The translations under genes were made by a program, and so were the position numbers. The notes below the pieces were generated by a model. It had not been told where the DNA came from and made no database searches. It worked only from the letters and a program-made list of their open reading frames with translations. DNA of 7,667 nt from Syntrophomonas sp. (GTDB taxonomy: Bacteria; Bacillota; Syntrophomonadia; Syntrophomonadales; Syntrophomonadaceae). Each line of letters begins with the position of its first letter. Position 1 is the first letter of the stretch. Shown piece by piece: positions 6,242 to 7,667 of the stretch. The DNA lies in the NCBI GenBank assembly GCA_003444615.1, contig DLUN01000016.1, forward strand, positions 1 to 7,667. Reading direction: 5' to 3'.

Positions 6242-6358
6242 TTGAGTTTTATGAATAGGGGCATGCAAAATCGCCGTCAAAAAAGAATAGTATCGGTTAT
6301 CGTGGTTATTGTTATTATGTCTTTTTTAATTAGTATCGTATCTTATGCCTTTTATTAA
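6242..6358 (+). CDS. Small single-pass membrane protein (38 residues), unknown function
   Basis: This short reading frame from TTG 6242 to TAA 6356-6358 encodes 38 residues. Residues 1-15 are polar and basic (R6, R11, R12, K14, R15), followed by an almost unbroken hydrophobic stretch, about residues 16-37, made of Ile, Val, Phe and Leu with Ser18, Ser27, Ser31 and Ser34. The positive N-terminus followed by one helix suggests an inner-side N-terminus with a single membrane span and no cleavage site. Support for it being real is the ribosome binding site at the right spacing and its own strong terminator 20 bases after the stop. The layout recalls the very small membrane proteins of Firmicutes such as Prli42, but I cannot show homology. 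If ATG 6251 were used the protein would be 35 residues. No separate promoter is evident. Confidence 0.7.
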   Translation: MSFMNRGMQNRRQKRIVSVIVVIVIMSFLISIVSYAFY

Positions 6359-6377
6359 CCACAGCTGTAACCAATAG

Positions 6378-6423
6378 CGAGATGGGACAGTTACCAAAAG
6401 AACTGCCCCATCTTGTTTTTTTT
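6378..6423 (+). terminator. Rho-independent terminator after the small membrane-protein gene
   Basis: The arms 6378-6392 and 6401-6415 form a 15-position stem with one A-C mismatch (6387/6406) and one G-T wobble, closed by an 8-base loop (ACCAAAAG), followed by eight T (6416-6423). It separates the small gene from the sigma-54 activator gene. Confidence 0.9.
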
Positions 6424-6490
6424 ATGTATTTCCTACCCACCCCAAGGAATTAGCAAGAAAATATAGAATATTAAAACAAATTGGCAGTAC

Positions 6491-6498
6491 AAGGGGGT
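6491..6498 (+). promoter_or_regulatory. Ribosome binding site that favours TTG 6508 for the sigma-54 activator
   Basis: AAGGGGGT matches AAGGAGGT at seven of eight bases and ends 9 bases before TTG 6508. The in-frame ATG at 6526 has no site at a usable distance. The AT-rich 67-base stretch between the terminator and this site shows no clear -35/-10 pair. Confidence 0.55.
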
Positions 6499-6507
6499 CA
6501 AAAAGGG

Positions 6508-7667
6508 TTGTTTAAACTTAGTACTATGCCACAAAAATACCTGGATGTTATAGAGACCATCTTTAATGAGTTTGATGGCGCTTTAGTCATCGATGAGAAG
6601 GGAATAATCCGGATTATCACTGATTATTACTGCCGGGAAAGTGGCTTATCTAAGGAAAAAGTACTGGGTAAAAGAGTTGACGAGGTATTTCCGCACACCC
6701 GTATGCTGGAGGTATTGCGTTCTGGGAAGCCCATAATAGCCGATATATGGGAACTCAATGGAAAGTCCCAGATAGTCTCCCGGGTTCCTATTACTGCTAA
6801 TGGAAAAATAATTGGTGCAGCAGGATTCAATATTTTTAGGTATTTGGACGATGCTAAGGGTTTTGCCCGGCGCATTTCCAATATGTTTTCGGAATTAAAG
6901 TATTATAAAGAGGAGGTAAAGCGCTTATCATCTGCTAAATATTCTCTAGCTTCTATTGTGGGGAGAAGTGACGCTATAATGGAGGCTAAAGAACAGGTCC
7001 GTATGGTGGCAGCTACTTCCATACCTGTTTCCATTACGGGAGAAACGGGAACGGGAAAGGAATTGTTTGCTCATGCTATTCATCAGGAAAGTTCCCGTCG
7101 TGAGTATCCACTTGTTAGAGTGAACTGCGCTTCTATTCCTGATAATCTATTGGAAAGCGAGCTGTTTGGTTATGAAGAGGGAGCCTTTACTGGTGCGCGT
7201 AAGGCTGGTAAACCAGGTAAGTTTGAATTGGCTGACAGGGGGACCTTGTTTTTGGACGAAATATCCGAGCTATCCTGGATAGCCCAGGCGGGGTTATTAA
7301 GAGTGCTGCAGGAAAAGGAACTGGAGCGGGTGGGGGGAACGCAAACCGTGGCGGTGGATGTGCGCATAATCTCAGCTACCAACCGGTCCTTGCGTGAACT
7401 GGTAAGCCAGGTTAAGTTTCGTAAAGATTTATTCTTCAGGCTGGACGTTTTTCCCATACACATACCACCTTTGCGAGAAAGAATAGAGGATCTGGAACCG
7501 CTCACCGAGTTTTTTATAAATCAATATAATCAGGAAAGTGGAGGACAGATCGAAGGAATTACCAAGGAGGCCATGGCCAGATTGAGGCAATATCACTGGC
7601 CGGGTAATGTACGGGAATTAAATACCGTAATCGAACGGGCCTGTATTGATGCTGGTGCAGGCAAGAT
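6508..7667 (+). CDS. Sigma-54-dependent transcriptional activator, PAS and AAA+ domains (3' end outside window)
   Basis: This is a bacterial enhancer-binding protein: it remodels the RNA polymerase-sigma-54 closed complex by ATP hydrolysis. From TTG 6508 the window holds 386 codons and no stop; ATG 6526 would shorten it by 6. Residues about 10-115 look like a PAS sensor domain (DGALVIDEKGIIRIITDYY at 23-41, then a beta-rich half with VSRVPITANGKIIGAAGFNI). A charged, helical linker (about 118-145) precedes the AAA+ domain (about 150-380), which has Walker A GETGTGKE (178-185), the sigma-54-contacting GAFTGA loop (225-230), Walker B LFLDEI (247-252), ISATNR, putative arginine fingers R305/R311 in FRKDLFFRL, and WPGNVREL (364-371). 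All core ATPase residues are intact. The expected C-terminal Fis-type HTH is beyond the edge. No receiver domain is present, so the PAS domain, not a kinase, probably gives the signal. The target genes are unknown. Confidence 0.93.
   Translation, partial: MFKLSTMPQKYLDVIETIFNEFDGALVIDEKGIIRIITDYYCRESGLSKEKVLGKRVDEVFPHTRMLEVLRSGKPIIADIWELNGKSQIVSRVPITANGKIIGAAGFNIFRYLDDAKGFARRISNMFSELKYYKEEVKRLSSAKYSLASIVGRSDAIMEAKEQVRMVAATSIPVSITGETGTGKELFAHAIHQESSRREYPLVRVNCASIPDNLLESELFGYEEGAFTGARKAGKPGKFELADRGTLFLDEISELSWIAQAGLLRVLQEKELERVGGTQTVAVDVRIISATNRSLRELVSQVKFRKDLFFRLDVFPIHIPPLRERIEDLEPLTEFFINQYNQESGGQIEGITKEAMARLRQYHWPGNVRELNTVIERACIDAGAGK

Noticed and set aside
6481..6497. TTGGCA upstream of the sigma-54 activator as a possible -24 box
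   Set aside because: There is no GC at the required distance (GG is found there), so there is no -12 element; it would also overlap the ribosome binding site.
7170..7505. Minus-strand open frame of 111 codons inside the sigma-54 activator gene
   Set aside because: The plus-strand frame here encodes GAFTGA, Walker B and the arginine fingers, so the reverse frame is a by-product of codon usage.

Overview
The window looks like a chromosomal segment of an anaerobic, low-to-mid GC Gram-positive bacterium of the class Clostridia, possibly a syntrophic or fatty-acid-using lineage. The reasons are strong AGGAGG-type ribosome binding sites, frequent TTG and GTG starts, the prmA-rsmE-mtaB and HIT-rpsU gene block typical of Firmicutes, paired acyl-CoA dehydrogenase genes and a sigma-54-dependent activator. 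The lineage is an inference; no rRNA is present. All genes are on the + strand.

Region 1 (1-2546) is a translation-modification operon. It holds the 3' half of prmA (ribosomal protein L11 methyltransferase, cut by the window edge), rsmE (16S rRNA m3U1498 methyltransferase, TTG start) and mtaB (tRNA ms2t6A methylthiotransferase).

Region 2 (2576-5339) follows in the same direction with gaps of 29, 12 and 22 bases, so it is probably co-transcribed. It contains an XRE-family helix-turn-helix regulator and two tandem, clearly paralogous acyl-CoA dehydrogenase-family proteins. This is the most unusual part. Both paralogues keep the overall fold signatures, but they lack the catalytic glutamate at the usual C-terminal position (Asp in the first, Ala in the second), have no Glu at the alternative helix-G position, and have lost most of the TEP..GSD flavin motif. 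They could form a heteromeric enzyme or have a changed reaction or role.

Region 3 (5340-6230) starts with a 160-base spacer that has a likely promoter and no convincing terminator. It continues with a HIT-family (HinT-like) protein, a second promoter, rpsU (ribosomal protein S21) and a strong intrinsic terminator.

Region 4 (6227-6423) is a 38-residue single-pass membrane protein gene whose start lies only 20 bases after the rpsU terminator and which is closed by its own strong terminator.

Region 5 (6491-7667) is the first 386 codons of a PAS plus AAA+ sigma-54-dependent transcriptional activator. It runs off the end of the window before its DNA-binding domain.

No mobile element, CRISPR array, tRNA or rRNA gene was seen. 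No stretch over 300 bases lacks a gene.
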